Assembly: GCA_052390415.1 (NCBI GenBank)
Contig: JBQTGY010000169.1
Span: forward strand, 1-59,070
Direction of reading: 5' to 3'
Length of the DNA: 59,070 nt
Source: JANNWF01 sp052390415
GTDB lineage: Bacteria > Pseudomonadota > Gammaproteobacteria > Xanthomonadales > Xanthomonadaceae
The notes beneath the pieces were generated by a model. The model was not told the DNA's origin. It was given only the letters and a program-made list of their open reading frames with translations, and made no database searches. This document shows positions 26,374-35,219 of this stretch, in pieces. Both the position numbers and the translations under genes were made by a program. The first letter of the stretch is position 1. The number at the start of each line of letters is the position of its first letter.

Positions 26374-26433
26374 GCTGATCTCCTGTGGGCGGCTGTTGGC
26401 AGGCAACGATTGGCCTTTCGCTGACCAAAAGTC

Positions 26434-26461
26434 GTATAAAGGTAACCGGTGTCATTTATAC
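26434..26461. promoter_or_regulatory. 28-base palindromic operator between hydratase/TRAP operon and pectate lyase
   Basis: The site is centred at 26447/26448, with outer arms GTATAAA (26434-26440) and TTTATAC (26455-26461) and core ACCGGT plus GTCA on one side. Eleven of 14 pairs match. It is almost equidistant from the two divergent starts (74 and 75 bases). The outer arms give a -10-like TTATAC on each strand, so one bound dimer could cover both promoters. The core is shared with sites near 21270, 30999, 31033 and 31250. Confidence 0.65.
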
Positions 26462-26522
26462 CATCCCCGCGTCTCGATGGAGCAGGTCGGGGGTACACAT
26501 TCCACTCAATGGAGGAAAGTCC

Positions 26523-27869
26523 ATGTCGATCAAGCGCCGCCCGTCGATTGCCGCACGCAGCATGGTTTCCGCGTTGGCGCTCGCGATTTCCCATCACGTC
26601 TGGGCGCTCAGTCCAGTTCCGCCCATTCCCGCGTTTCCGGAAGCAACAGGTTGGGCAGCGCACACGCCTGGCGGGCGTGGTGGCCAGATCCTGCGCGTGA
26701 CCACCTTGGCTGCCAGTGGCCCAGGATCGCTGGCGGCGGCGGTGGCCATGAGTGGCCCGCGCATCATCGTGTTTGAAGTAGGCGGCGTGATCGATCTCGG
26801 CGCGAGCGAGCTGCGCATCGTGGAACCCTACCTCACCATCGCCGGCCAAACCGCGCCAATGCCTGGCATCACCTTGATTCGCGGCGGGGTCACCATCGCC
26901 ACCCATGACGTAGTGATCCGCCATATCCGCGTGCGGCCCGGCGAGGCGGGTGTTGGCAAACGGGGTGGCGTCGATTTCGATGCGATCACCACCCTGCGTG
27001 GTGCGCGCGACGTGATCGTCGATCACTGCTCGCTGACCTGGGCCACGGATGAAAACCTGTCCGCTTCCAGCACCCGTTTTGCGGGCGAGAGTGAAGCCGA
27101 GTGGCGCGCGGCCGCATCGCATCGGATCACCTTCAGCAACAACCTGCTGGCCGAAGGTCTCGCCAATGCCACCCACGCCAAAGGCGAACACTCGAAGGGC
27201 TCGTTGATTCACGATCACGTCAATCAAGTGCTGATCATCGGCAACCTCTACGCGCACAACTACGAGCGCAACCCGATGTTCAAGGGCGGCGCGCAAGGCC
27301 AGGTCATCAACAACCTGATCTACAACCCCGGTCAGCGCGGTGTGCATTACAACCTGATCGCCGAAGAGTGGCTGGGACATCCCTATTCCAAAGGCGAAGT
27401 GGTGATGCGCGGCAATGTGTTGCGTGCCGGACCATCGACCGAGACGCCGTTGGCCTTTTTCATGCTGGGTGGCTCCGGTGAGGTCGATATCTACAGTGAG
27501 GACAACATCGCGGTGGACCGCATCGGTAATCCGCTGCCGCAGTGGGGCCGCTACACCACCACGCCGCTCCGTCTGGAGCCCATGGCCACCGCGCCGGCGT
27601 TGCCATTCGGCGTCAAGCTCCTGCCTTCGACTGAAGTTCAGGATGCCGTCATCGCCAATGCCGGTGCGCGGCCCTGGGACCGCGACGATATAGATCGCCG
27701 CATCGTCGCCGATACCATCGAAGGTCGCGGCAAGATCATCGACAGTGAGCAGGAAGTGGGTGGTTATCCGAACCACGTCGAAACCCGCCAGGCATTCATT
27801 GCCGAGGACTGGGACCTGGCGACCATGGAGCCGCTCAAGCCCTTGCCACGTCGCGAGCCGTTGCGCTGA
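26523..27869 (+). CDS. Secreted pectate lyase (polysaccharide lyase family 1-like)
   Basis: A 448-residue protein starting at 26523 behind GGAGGAAA. The signal peptide ends near SHHVWA. The mature start FPEATGWAAHTPGGRGG and SGPGSLAAAVAMSGPRIIVF are typical of the PL1 parallel-beta-helix lyases. The catalytic-face strand VIVDHCSLTWATDENLS fits that family. Beta-elimination of polygalacturonate yields 4,5-unsaturated oligomers, which feed KduI and KduD. It is divergent from the TRAP operon and shares its operator. Exact substrate methylation preference cannot be read. Confidence 0.9.
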   Translation: MSIKRRPSIAARSMVSALALAISHHVWALSPVPPIPAFPEATGWAAHTPGGRGGQILRVTTLAASGPGSLAAAVAMSGPRIIVFEVGGVIDLGASELRIVEPYLTIAGQTAPMPGITLIRGGVTIATHDVVIRHIRVRPGEAGVGKRGGVDFDAITTLRGARDVIVDHCSLTWATDENLSASSTRFAGESEAEWRAAASHRITFSNNLLAEGLANATHAKGEHSKGSLIHDHVNQVLIIGNLYAHNYERNPMFKGGAQGQVINNLIYNPGQRGVHYNLIAEEWLGHPYSKGEVVMRGNVLRAGPSTETPLAFFMLGGSGEVDIYSEDNIAVDRIGNPLPQWGRYTTTPLRLEPMATAPALPFGVKLLPSTEVQDAVIANAGARPWDRDDIDRRIVADTIEGRGKIIDSEQEVGGYPNHVETRQAFIAEDWDLATMEPLKPLPRREPLR

Positions 27870-27881
27870 GCGAGCGAGTCG

Positions 27882-27979
27882 AGAGCAGCCGCGCGGGAGC
27901 GCGGCCCTCCTGTGCGGCGCAGCCGAACACGTCGGCGCGAAGCGTGCTTCGGAGGGCGCCGCTCCTGCGGCGCTGCTCT
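27882..27979. repeat. REP pair downstream of the pectate lyase (copies 2 and 3 of the CCTCC hairpin)
   Basis: Two 29-base arms in opposite orientation, 27882-27910 and 27951-27979. The left has stem GCCGCGC/GCGCGGC with loop GGGA. The right (reverse complement) has stem GCGCCGC/GCGGCGC with loop AGGA. Flanks AGAGCA and CCTCC are the same in both. The right arm matches the copy at 7692-7718 exactly over 27 bases. It lies between convergent pectate-lyase and TonB-receptor ends, in a 242-base gap. Confidence 0.85.
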
Positions 27980-28111
27980 TCAGCTTCCGCTGCACGGCCT
28001 CATCTGACAGCAGCAACAAGCCGGCCCTCGCACCCACGGTGCGATGGAATGGTGGAAAACTGAGCATGCGGGTCCGCTGCCCCGGCGCGTGCCGAGGCAG
28101 CATCCTCTTCG

Positions 28112-30931
28112 TTAGAGCTTGTAGCGCAGGCCAACCATGACCTCACGGCCAGTGTTGTGGAACACCGAGGAGCGATCACCCACCGAATCCACCCACTGGT
28201 CAGTCGGCTCGTCGGTCAGGTTCAGACCTTCCAGCGTGAACTCCAGCCGATCGCTCCATTTCCACGAGGCCGAGAAGTCAACGTGGTTGGTGCCCTTGGT
28301 GCCTTCCACATCGCTGTTGTTGCGGCCCGGCACGGTCGTCAGATAGCCGGCTCGGCGCGCGTTCGAGACCCGCGCGCCAAATCGCTCTCCCTCGTAGTAG
28401 AGCGTGACGTTGGAGGCATTCTTCGACAAGCCCAGCAGATCGGTGCGCAGCGAAGAGGCACCGGCTGCGGTGACGTACTGGATCTGTGACTCGATGTAGG
28501 TGTAGTTGAAGATGGCACCGAAGCCGGCAATCGGCAGGAAGGTGAAAGGCTGTTGCCAGCTGAATTCGACGCCTTGCAGGTCGCCGCCCGGTGTGTTGAC
28601 GGGGATGTTGAACTGGAAATCATCGGTGACCACCGCACCGGTGCCTGCCAGCAGGCTTTCCGGAAGTCCCGACGTATTGAACGGACGGGTTTCGCGCGAG
28701 GTCTGCACGAAGGTGTCGATGTCCTTGTAAAAGAACGACAGCGCCAGCAGCGATTGTTCGGCGAAGTAGTACTCGAAGCTCAGGTCCACCGTCTTGGCAC
28801 GGAACGGCTCGAGCAGCGGATCGCCACCGTTTACCGTGCGGTTGCCGCCACTGACCGAAACGGTCACGCCTGGCGTGAGATTGCCCAAGCCTGGCCGTGC
28901 CATCACCTTGGCCGCGCCCAGTCGGATCAGGAAATCATCGCTGGCTTCCAGCACCAGGTTCAGCGAGGGCAGGGTGTCGGAATACTCGCGCGAGACGGTC
29001 AAGCCCACGGTCTGGGTACCGACCAGCGCGAAGCCGGTCGAGGCCTGTTCGGTCTGCACGTAGCGGACACCAAAGTCGCCCAGCAATCGCTTGCCCATCA
29101 GCTCCGACTCGAACTCGCCCTGCAGCCACAGGCCACGATCCTGTTCCTCCACGCTGCGATTGGCACCGCGCACGCTGGCCACATCGCGCGACAGGGCAAA
29201 CGTGCCGCTGTTGCTGTAGATGCTGAAGAGATCGTTGAAGGCATCGATGTCGGGTACCAGCCAGCGGGTGTCGGTGCCAGCGGGAACGCCAAGACCACTG
29301 GTTCCAAAAATGCTGGTCAGCGTCGCCAGACTGACACCCGTCGGCAGGTTGGGAACCGCTGTCTCGGAGGCGCGCCGAGCCTCGAAACTGCTGAACTCAT
29401 ATTCCTTCCACAGAACGCCACCTTTCAGGCGAAACGAGTGACTGGCTTCCCAGGTGGCGTCAAGCGCCAGCGTCGAGAAGGTGTTGTCCACGCCCTGTGG
29501 ACGCAGGCGAATCTCCGACAAGCCGTTGGCAAAGGACCAGTTGGCCGGATTGGTAACATCAAAGCCGTAGTTGAAAGCGGGTGTGCGGTCGTTGCCGCGG
29601 TAGTCCCAGCTGTAGCCATCTACGTCGTGGCGGTCCAGCGTGAGGGTGGTCTGGATCGGGTTGTCGAACTCCGATTTGGAGCGGCCGGCCAGCGCATCGA
29701 TGCGGAAGGTGTCGCTGAACTCGTGGCCGAAGTTGAGCGTCAGTTGGGAAAACTTGGTTTCCAGCTCGTCGTAGCGCGTCTCCGAACGCACGTCGACATT
29801 GTCGAACAAGCCGTAGACCAGATTGCCGCGACTGTCGACCACGCCTTCGCGCACGATGGTCTGCGGCTTGCCGTTGCCGGTGCGGCTGAACGACACCGCT
29901 TCAAGGAAGTTCTCGGTGCGGTTGGCGTCGAAGCCCGCGTACATGGCATCGATCGAGATCAGCGTCCGGTCGCTGGGCTCGAACTGCAGCGAGCCGGTGA
30001 TGCCGAGGCGCTCCTGCTCGTGCTCAAGCACGCCATAGCGCGGAATGCGAGGATGAAACGTGGTCGCCAGTCGCGCGGGTGCAAACGGCGAGGACGCGGC
30101 GAAGCCGCCGCTGCTGGTGCCGTTGTCCCAACGCACGGTGCTGTGGCCCTGCTCGATCAAGGAGCGGTCGGTATAGGCGAGCGAAAAGAGCGCGCCCACC
30201 GTGCCGTCGGCGAAGGTGTTGCTGATCAACGCCGCGCCACGCGGGCTGGTGTCTTCCGACAGGTCGTTGTAGCTGCCCTGCAGGGCGGTGACCAAGGTGA
30301 AGCCGTCGAAGTCGAATGGACGCGCACTCTGCAGATCGACGGTGGCACCCAGCGAGCCTTCTTCGACGGCGGCCGAGGATGACTTGCGCACGATGATGCT
30401 GTTGAACAGCTCCGAGGCAAACACGTTGAAGTCGAAACCACGGCCGCGGTTGGCGCCGCCCGAGCTGTCGGTGCCACCGGTGGTGGTCAGCGCTTCCATG
30501 CCGTTGATGCGTACGCGGGCAAAGTCCGCACCCAAGCCGCGCACCGAGATGTTGCGACCTTCGCCGGCGTCACGGGTGATCGCCACGCCGGGAATGCGTT
30601 GCAGAGATTCGGCCAGATTCAGATCAGGAAACTTGCCGATGTCTTCGGCAACGATGGCGTCGATCTGGCCGATCGATTCGCGCTTTTCATCCAGCGCTTT
30701 CTGCAGACTGGCCTTGAACGAGACGACGACGGTTTCCAGTTCCTTTGGCTCTTCTTCGTCCGCCTCGCTGGCGTCGACTTGCGCCGCGGTGGCCGTGCTG
30801 ATGATCGACCTTGTGTCGGCGACCTTGGCGGACTGCGCGCTGACCTGGGCAGGTGCGTAAAGCGCGATCAGAATGGCTGCTGACAGGGCAGCGAGGCTGG
30901 CGTTTGGATGCCGATTGGCGCGAATGCTCAC
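28112..30931 (-). CDS. TonB-dependent outer-membrane receptor of the pectate locus
   Basis: A 939-residue TonB-dependent receptor of the Xanthomonas/Caulobacter type. The start is GTG at 30931, with GGGGAGGAG just upstream; the open frame further up covers the operators. A signal peptide (SLAALSAAILIALYAPAQVSAQ) and an acidic linker are followed by a plug domain. The plug shows ETVVVSFKASLQKALDEKR, VAEDIGKFPDLNLAESLQRI and ISVRGLGADFARVRING. A long beta-barrel ends in MVGLRYKL. It should import oligogalacturonides; the role is inferred from neighbours and shared operators, two of which lie 61 and 96 bases upstream. Confidence 0.94.
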   Translation of the reverse strand: MSIRANRHPNASLAALSAAILIALYAPAQVSAQSAKVADTRSIISTATAAQVDASEADEEEPKELETVVVSFKASLQKALDEKRESIGQIDAIVAEDIGKFPDLNLAESLQRIPGVAITRDAGEGRNISVRGLGADFARVRINGMEALTTTGGTDSSGGANRGRGFDFNVFASELFNSIIVRKSSSAAVEEGSLGATVDLQSARPFDFDGFTLVTALQGSYNDLSEDTSPRGAALISNTFADGTVGALFSLAYTDRSLIEQGHSTVRWDNGTSSGGFAASSPFAPARLATTFHPRIPRYGVLEHEQERLGITGSLQFEPSDRTLISIDAMYAGFDANRTENFLEAVSFSRTGNGKPQTIVREGVVDSRGNLVYGLFDNVDVRSETRYDELETKFSQLTLNFGHEFSDTFRIDALAGRSKSEFDNPIQTTLTLDRHDVDGYSWDYRGNDRTPAFNYGFDVTNPANWSFANGLSEIRLRPQGVDNTFSTLALDATWEASHSFRLKGGVLWKEYEFSSFEARRASETAVPNLPTGVSLATLTSIFGTSGLGVPAGTDTRWLVPDIDAFNDLFSIYSNSGTFALSRDVASVRGANRSVEEQDRGLWLQGEFESELMGKRLLGDFGVRYVQTEQASTGFALVGTQTVGLTVSREYSDTLPSLNLVLEASDDFLIRLGAAKVMARPGLGNLTPGVTVSVSGGNRTVNGGDPLLEPFRAKTVDLSFEYYFAEQSLLALSFFYKDIDTFVQTSRETRPFNTSGLPESLLAGTGAVVTDDFQFNIPVNTPGGDLQGVEFSWQQPFTFLPIAGFGAIFNYTYIESQIQYVTAAGASSLRTDLLGLSKNASNVTLYYEGERFGARVSNARRAGYLTTVPGRNNSDVEGTKGTNHVDFSASWKWSDRLEFTLEGLNLTDEPTDQWVDSVGDRSSVFHNTGREVMVGLRYKL

Positions 30932-30991
30932 GTGAACTCCTCCCCTTGTACATGATCGATCAGCGACAGGCTGAATCGAAGGTGTGATTTT

Positions 30992-31040
30992 TGACACCGG
31001 TAGCAATTGGCTCGAAAATGACTTCCTGACACCGGTGGAC
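30992..31040 (-). promoter_or_regulatory. Two operators upstream of the TonB-dependent receptor
   Basis: TGACACCGGTAGCA (30992-31005) and TGACACCGGTGGAC (31027-31040) share the ten-base core TGACACCGGT in the same orientation, with centres 35 bases apart. The core is the reverse complement of ACCGGTGTCA found at 21268-21277 and 26445-26454. AT-rich sequence (31075-31140) lies upstream in this 421-base divergent control region (30932-31352), which holds no supportable gene. Confidence 0.7.
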
Positions 31041-31230
31041 AAAAGGCTAGCAAACACCGCGGTGCAGCAACAAGCACATTTTGTGAGCAGATTGTTAGTC
31101 TCGTTCTCGACAGATAAAAGCAATTAAATCAATAACTAAGCAAGCAATTGGACAAGGCGGCAGGCATCAAATTGACATGTTGCACCGCAACATGAATCAA
31201 AGAGGTGCAATCCGACTTCACTGGCGGGCA

Positions 31231-31256
31231 TGATCGGTGTCCTGTCATCGGTGTCA
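31231..31256 (+). promoter_or_regulatory. Paired operator-like sites upstream of kdgK
   Basis: TGATCGGTGTCC (31231-31242) is followed by TGTCATCGGTGTCA (31243-31256). The second keeps the GGTGTCA half of the locus operator with ATCGGT at the centre. The centres are 14 bases apart, about 100 bases before the kdgK start. They are weaker matches than the other sites, so this is a probable rather than certain member of the same regulon. Confidence 0.5.
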
Positions 31257-31352
31257 ATGGCATCCGTCCCGCCGTCAAACACGCGGTCAATCGCGTTGAA
31301 ACCGATGCATCTGTCCGACCCCAGCGCTATGCAACGCAACCAGGAGTTCACG

Positions 31353-32372
31353 ATGAGCAAGGCGATTATCTGTTTTGGTGAACTCCTGCTGCGCCTGAGT
31401 GCGCCGGGTCGGCAATTCCTTTTGCAATCGCCCCATCTGGAAGTGCACGTTGGTGGCGCGGAAGCCAATGTGGCCGTGTCCTTGGCGCGCTTTGGGCACA
31501 GCGTGCGCATGGCCAGTGTGGTGCCAAACAACGCCCTTGCCGAAGCAGCCGTTGGAGAACTGAGACGGCACGCCGTCGATGTGAGTTCGGTGGTCCAGGG
31601 TGATGGACGCATGGGGCTGTACTTCCTTGTGCCCGGCGCCATCCATCGGCCCTCTGAAGTGCTGTATGACCGCGCTCATTCGGCCTTTGCGCTGGCCGAT
31701 CACGGCGCCATTGATTGGTCAGCGTGCTTCGCAGGCGCGGCGCGTTTGCACCTGTCTGGGGTGACTCCCGCACTGGGTGCATCGGCCGCTGCGAATGCCA
31801 TTCATGTGGCGCGTGCAGCGCGCGCGGCGGGCTTGTCGGTGTCCTTCGACGGAAACTTTCGCGCCAAACTCTGGCAGGTATGGAATGGCGACGCAGCGCA
31901 CTTGTTGCGGCAGGTGTTGCAGGAAGTCGACGTGCTGTTTGCCGACCATCGCGACATGGAAATCGTGCTTGCTCGTCGCTTTCCTGAAGCGCCATCGCCG
32001 GCGCGTTTCGTCGCGGCGGCCGCAGCTGCCTTTGCCGCGTTTCCTCATCTCACGCACTTCGCCAGCACGCGCCGCGAGCAGCGTAATGTCGATCATCACG
32101 TTCTGTCGGGGTTGCTGGCCACCCGCGATGGTGCCCTGCACGTGACGCCGTCCTACGAAATCACGCCCATCGTTGATCGCATCGGTGGGGGTGATGCGTT
32201 TGCGGCCGGTGTCCTGCACGGCCTGCATTCCGGCATGAACGATGCCGACAGTCTGCATTTTGGATTTGCCGCCGCGTGCTTGAAACACTCGGTGCCGGGT
32301 GACTTCAATCTGGTCAGCGCCAGCGACGTTGCCGCCTTTGTCGGCAGCGAAGCGTTTGATGTGCGGCGGTAA
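31353..32372 (+). CDS. kdgK: 2-dehydro-3-deoxygluconokinase (KDG kinase, PfkB family)
   Basis: A 339-residue sugar kinase phosphorylating 2-keto-3-deoxygluconate to KDPG. It opens AIICFGELLLRLSAPGRQFL, and HVGGAEANVAVSLARFG gives the substrate-side signature. The catalytic PfkB motif is DRIGGGDAFAAGVLHG. The start at 31353 has AGGAG 7 bases upstream. It closes the KduI-KduD-KdgK chain. The aldolase (Eda) that would split KDPG is not in this window. It is divergent from the TonB receptor. Confidence 0.92.
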   Translation: MSKAIICFGELLLRLSAPGRQFLLQSPHLEVHVGGAEANVAVSLARFGHSVRMASVVPNNALAEAAVGELRRHAVDVSSVVQGDGRMGLYFLVPGAIHRPSEVLYDRAHSAFALADHGAIDWSACFAGAARLHLSGVTPALGASAAANAIHVARAARAAGLSVSFDGNFRAKLWQVWNGDAAHLLRQVLQEVDVLFADHRDMEIVLARRFPEAPSPARFVAAAAAAFAAFPHLTHFASTRREQRNVDHHVLSGLLATRDGALHVTPSYEITPIVDRIGGGDAFAAGVLHGLHSGMNDADSLHFGFAAACLKHSVPGDFNLVSASDVAAFVGSEAFDVRR

Positions 32373-32399
32373 ACAATCCGCGAACGCGTGATGGCAAAA

Positions 32400-32427
32400 C
32401 TTGAAAACGGGCTCCGCGCACCCATGT
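32400..32427 (+). promoter_or_regulatory. Sigma-32 heat-shock promoter of htpG
   Basis: CTTGAAA (32400-32406), a 14-base spacer, then CCCATGT (32421-32427). This matches the heat-shock consensus CTTGAA with 13-17 bases to CCCATnT. Transcription would start near 32434, about 24 bases before the htpG ATG. This fits the known heat control of htpG in Proteobacteria. Confidence 0.85.
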
Positions 32428-32457
32428 CGCGCTGACCCAATCTTTTCGAGCCAGCCC

Positions 32458-34347
32458 ATGAGCACCGTCGCCAACGCCCCCGCTGAATCGTTCAAGTTCG
32501 AAGCCGAAGTGCAGCAAGTGCTGCATCTGGTCATCCATTCGCTGTATTCGAACCGCGACATCTTCTTGCGCGAGCTGATTTCCAACGCCTCCGATGCCTG
32601 CGACAAACTGCGCTTCGAAGCGCTTCAGAATGCCGACTTGTACGGCGAACAATCCGAGTTGGTGATTGATCTGGCCGTCGATGGCGAGGCCGGAACGCTG
32701 GTGGTGACTGACACCGGCATCGGCATGAACCGGCAGGAACTGATCGACAACCTTGGCACCATCGCCAGCTCCGGCACCAAGAAATTCCTCGCGCGATTGT
32801 CGGAAGGACAGAAGGCTGACGCCAATCTGATCGGCCAGTTCGGGGTCGGCTTCTATTCGGCTTTCATCGCCGCCGACAAGGTGACCGTGGAAACCCGCCG
32901 CGCGGGGGAAAGCGAAGGTTGGCGCTGGGCGTCCGACGGCAGCGGCGAATACACCCTGGAGCCGGTCAGTGACCTCGCCCGCGGCACCCGCATCACCCTG
33001 CATCTGAAGGACGACGCCAAGGACTATGCGCAAGCGTGGAAGCTGCGTTCGCTGGTGCAGCAGTGGTCTGATCACATCGCGTTTCCGATCCGCATGCCCA
33101 AGCTGGCCGAGGGCAAGCCGACGGCGGAGATGGAGAACGTCAATCAGGCATCCGCACTGTGGACTCGCCCCAAAGCCGAGATCGAAGATGCCGAATACCA
33201 GGCCTTTTACAAGCACGTCAGCCACGACTACGCGGATGCATTGAGCTGGACGCACAACCGCGTCGAAGGCAATCAGAACTTCACTTCGTTGTTGTTCCTG
33301 CCATCGAAAGCGCCGTTCGATTTCCAGATGAATCGTGACGAGCGCAAAGGCCTGCGCCTGTACGTCAAGCGCGTTTTCATCATGGACGCCGCCGAGCAGA
33401 TGTTGCCGAACTACCTGCGCTTCGTGCGGGGTGTGGTCGATTCCGACGACCTGCCGTTGAACGTCAGCCGCGAATTGCTGCAAGGCAATCGCCAACTCGA
33501 CAAATTGAAGAGCGCGCTGACGCGCCGCGTGCTGGACCTGCTCGACAAGCTGGCTGGCGAAACCGAGGCCAACAAGTACGCTGAATTCTGGAAAGCCTTC
33601 GGCAGCGTCATCAAGGAAGGCATCGCCGAAGATCATGGCAATCGCGAGCGTCTGGCCAAGTTGCTGCGAGTCGCTTCCACGCGCAGTACGAACGCCGAGG
33701 AGCTGGTGTCGCTGGACGACTACATCGCGCGCATGAAGCCGGAGCAGGAGGCCATCTACTACATCACCGCCGACGGCTGGAACGCTGCCCGCAACAATCC
33801 GCAACTGGAGGGCTTGAAGGCTCGCGGCGTCGAAGTGTTGCTGATGCACGAGCGCATCGACGAATGGATGATGGGCTACCTGCACGAGTACGCCGGCAAG
33901 TCGCTGCGCAACGTGTCCAAGGGCGAGCTGGATCTCGACAAGCTCGGCGAGCCGGTCGACAAAGCGCAGCGCGAAGAGATCAAGAAGGCGGCAGCGGGCC
34001 TCATTGAGCGCTTGAAAACCCAGTTGGGTGACAAGGTGGAAGACGTGCGGGTATCCGAACGATTGACCACCTCGCCCTCCTGTCTGGTACTTGCCGAGCA
34101 CGACATGGCCCTGCACATGCAGCGTCTGTTGAAGGCAGCGGGACATGACGCGCCGGGCGGAAAACCGGTGCTGGAAATCAATCCGAGCCACGCGCTGCTG
34201 AAGCGATACGAGGCCGAGCCGGAAGGTGAGCGCAGCGAAGCGTTGGCCTTGTTGCTGCTGGAGCAGGCGCAGCTGCTGGAAGGCGCTGCGTTAGACGATC
34301 CGGCGGGTTTCATTGCCCGTATGAACGGCTTGCTGACGGCGGGCTGA
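32458..34347 (+). CDS. htpG: Molecular chaperone HtpG (Hsp90)
   Basis: A 629-residue cytosolic Hsp90. The N-terminal ATPase shows LYSNRDIFLRELISNASDA, the nucleotide-binding DTGIGMN and GTIASSGTKKF, and GQFGVGFYSAFIAADKV. The middle and dimerisation domains follow, with LPLNVSRELLQGNRQL and SERLTTSPSCLVL. Length is close to the E. coli protein (624). The start MSTVANAPAESFKFEAEV at 32458 is preferred over an upstream in-frame ATG because it fits the family and the promoter position. It folds and stabilises clients under stress together with DnaK. Confidence 0.97.
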   Translation: MSTVANAPAESFKFEAEVQQVLHLVIHSLYSNRDIFLRELISNASDACDKLRFEALQNADLYGEQSELVIDLAVDGEAGTLVVTDTGIGMNRQELIDNLGTIASSGTKKFLARLSEGQKADANLIGQFGVGFYSAFIAADKVTVETRRAGESEGWRWASDGSGEYTLEPVSDLARGTRITLHLKDDAKDYAQAWKLRSLVQQWSDHIAFPIRMPKLAEGKPTAEMENVNQASALWTRPKAEIEDAEYQAFYKHVSHDYADALSWTHNRVEGNQNFTSLLFLPSKAPFDFQMNRDERKGLRLYVKRVFIMDAAEQMLPNYLRFVRGVVDSDDLPLNVSRELLQGNRQLDKLKSALTRRVLDLLDKLAGETEANKYAEFWKAFGSVIKEGIAEDHGNRERLAKLLRVASTRSTNAEELVSLDDYIARMKPEQEAIYYITADGWNAARNNPQLEGLKARGVEVLLMHERIDEWMMGYLHEYAGKSLRNVSKGELDLDKLGEPVDKAQREEIKKAAAGLIERLKTQLGDKVEDVRVSERLTTSPSCLVLAEHDMALHMQRLLKAAGHDAPGGKPVLEINPSHALLKRYEAEPEGERSEALALLLLEQAQLLEGAALDDPAGFIARMNGLLTAG

Positions 34348-34453
34348 GACACCCGGCGCCTGCCAATAAACCAAGTTGAACAGCGAACAATGCCTGGACG
34401 CCCAAGACTCGACTTGAGCAACCTCGAGGCTTGGCACCTGTCGCGTGGTTTCT

Positions 34454-34479
34454 CCTTCTCCCCGCGCACGGGGAGAAGG
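34454..34479. repeat. Intergenic hairpin of the TCTCCC/GGGAGA family, copy 2
   Basis: Perfect 11-base arms CCTTCTCCCCG and CGGGGAGAAGG around CGCA. It lies in the 215-base gap between htpG and msrA. It could end the htpG transcript, but no T tract follows, and the same family recurs elsewhere, so it is filed as a repeat. Confidence 0.7.
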
Positions 34480-34562
34480 GACAATCGCAGCGATGGTCCG
34501 CAAACCCACGTCCCATGGCGGCGGCCGCCGCTCCTGCAATAATCAAGAAAGGATCCAACCGC

Positions 34563-35204
34563 ATGAACACCGTTTGCGATCTGCGCGGCGCCAGCCTCAG
34601 CACCGATGTCAGCGGCTTTCCCGATCCGCAAATTGATCTCGAGGTCGACCCGTCATTGCCAACAGCCCAACTGGTGCTCGCCGGTGGCTGCTTCTGGTGT
34701 ACCGAGGCGGTGTATCGGCAGCTGGACGGCGTGCTCGATGTGGTTTCCGGCTACGCCGGTGGCAGCCCCGAGACCGCCAACTACAAGGACGTTTGCAGCG
34801 GCGCGACGGACCACGCCGAGGCGATCGCCATCGAGTATCAGCCGGCCAAGATCAGTTTCGGCCAATTGCTGAAAGTATTTCTGTCGGCAGCGCACGACCC
34901 GACCCAACTCAACCGCCAAGGCAACGATCAAGGTCGGCAATATCGCTCAGCGATTTTCTACGCGGACGACGACCAGCGCGACGTCGCCAGTGCCTATCTC
35001 GATCAGTTGGAAGACGAAGCCGCGTTCAGTTCGCCCATCGTGACCACGTTGGAACGGCTGACTGTGTTCTATCCGGCCGAGGCGTATCATCAGGACTATG
35101 CAGCGCGTAATCCGGCACAGTCTTATATCGCCGCCGTGTCGGCACCCAAGGTCGCGAAGATTCGCAAGCTGTATCCCGGCCGCCTGAAGCCGGCATCGAG
35201 CTGA
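34563..35204 (+). CDS. msrA: Peptide-methionine (S)-S-oxide reductase MsrA
   Basis: A 213-residue enzyme reducing methionine-S-sulfoxide in proteins. The active-site Cys lies in LAGGCFWCTEAVYRQLDG near residue 43, followed by SGYAGG, DHAEAIAIEY and GNDQGRQYRSAIFY. The start at 34563 follows AAGGA with good spacing. No signal peptide is seen, so it is probably cytoplasmic. It lies 15 bases before the Hsp15-like gene and behind htpG, giving a small protein-repair neighbourhood. Confidence 0.95.
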   Translation: MNTVCDLRGASLSTDVSGFPDPQIDLEVDPSLPTAQLVLAGGCFWCTEAVYRQLDGVLDVVSGYAGGSPETANYKDVCSGATDHAEAIAIEYQPAKISFGQLLKVFLSAAHDPTQLNRQGNDQGRQYRSAIFYADDDQRDVASAYLDQLEDEAAFSSPIVTTLERLTVFYPAEAYHQDYAARNPAQSYIAAVSAPKVAKIRKLYPGRLKPASS

Positions 35205-35219
35205 ACGACCACCGTTCGC

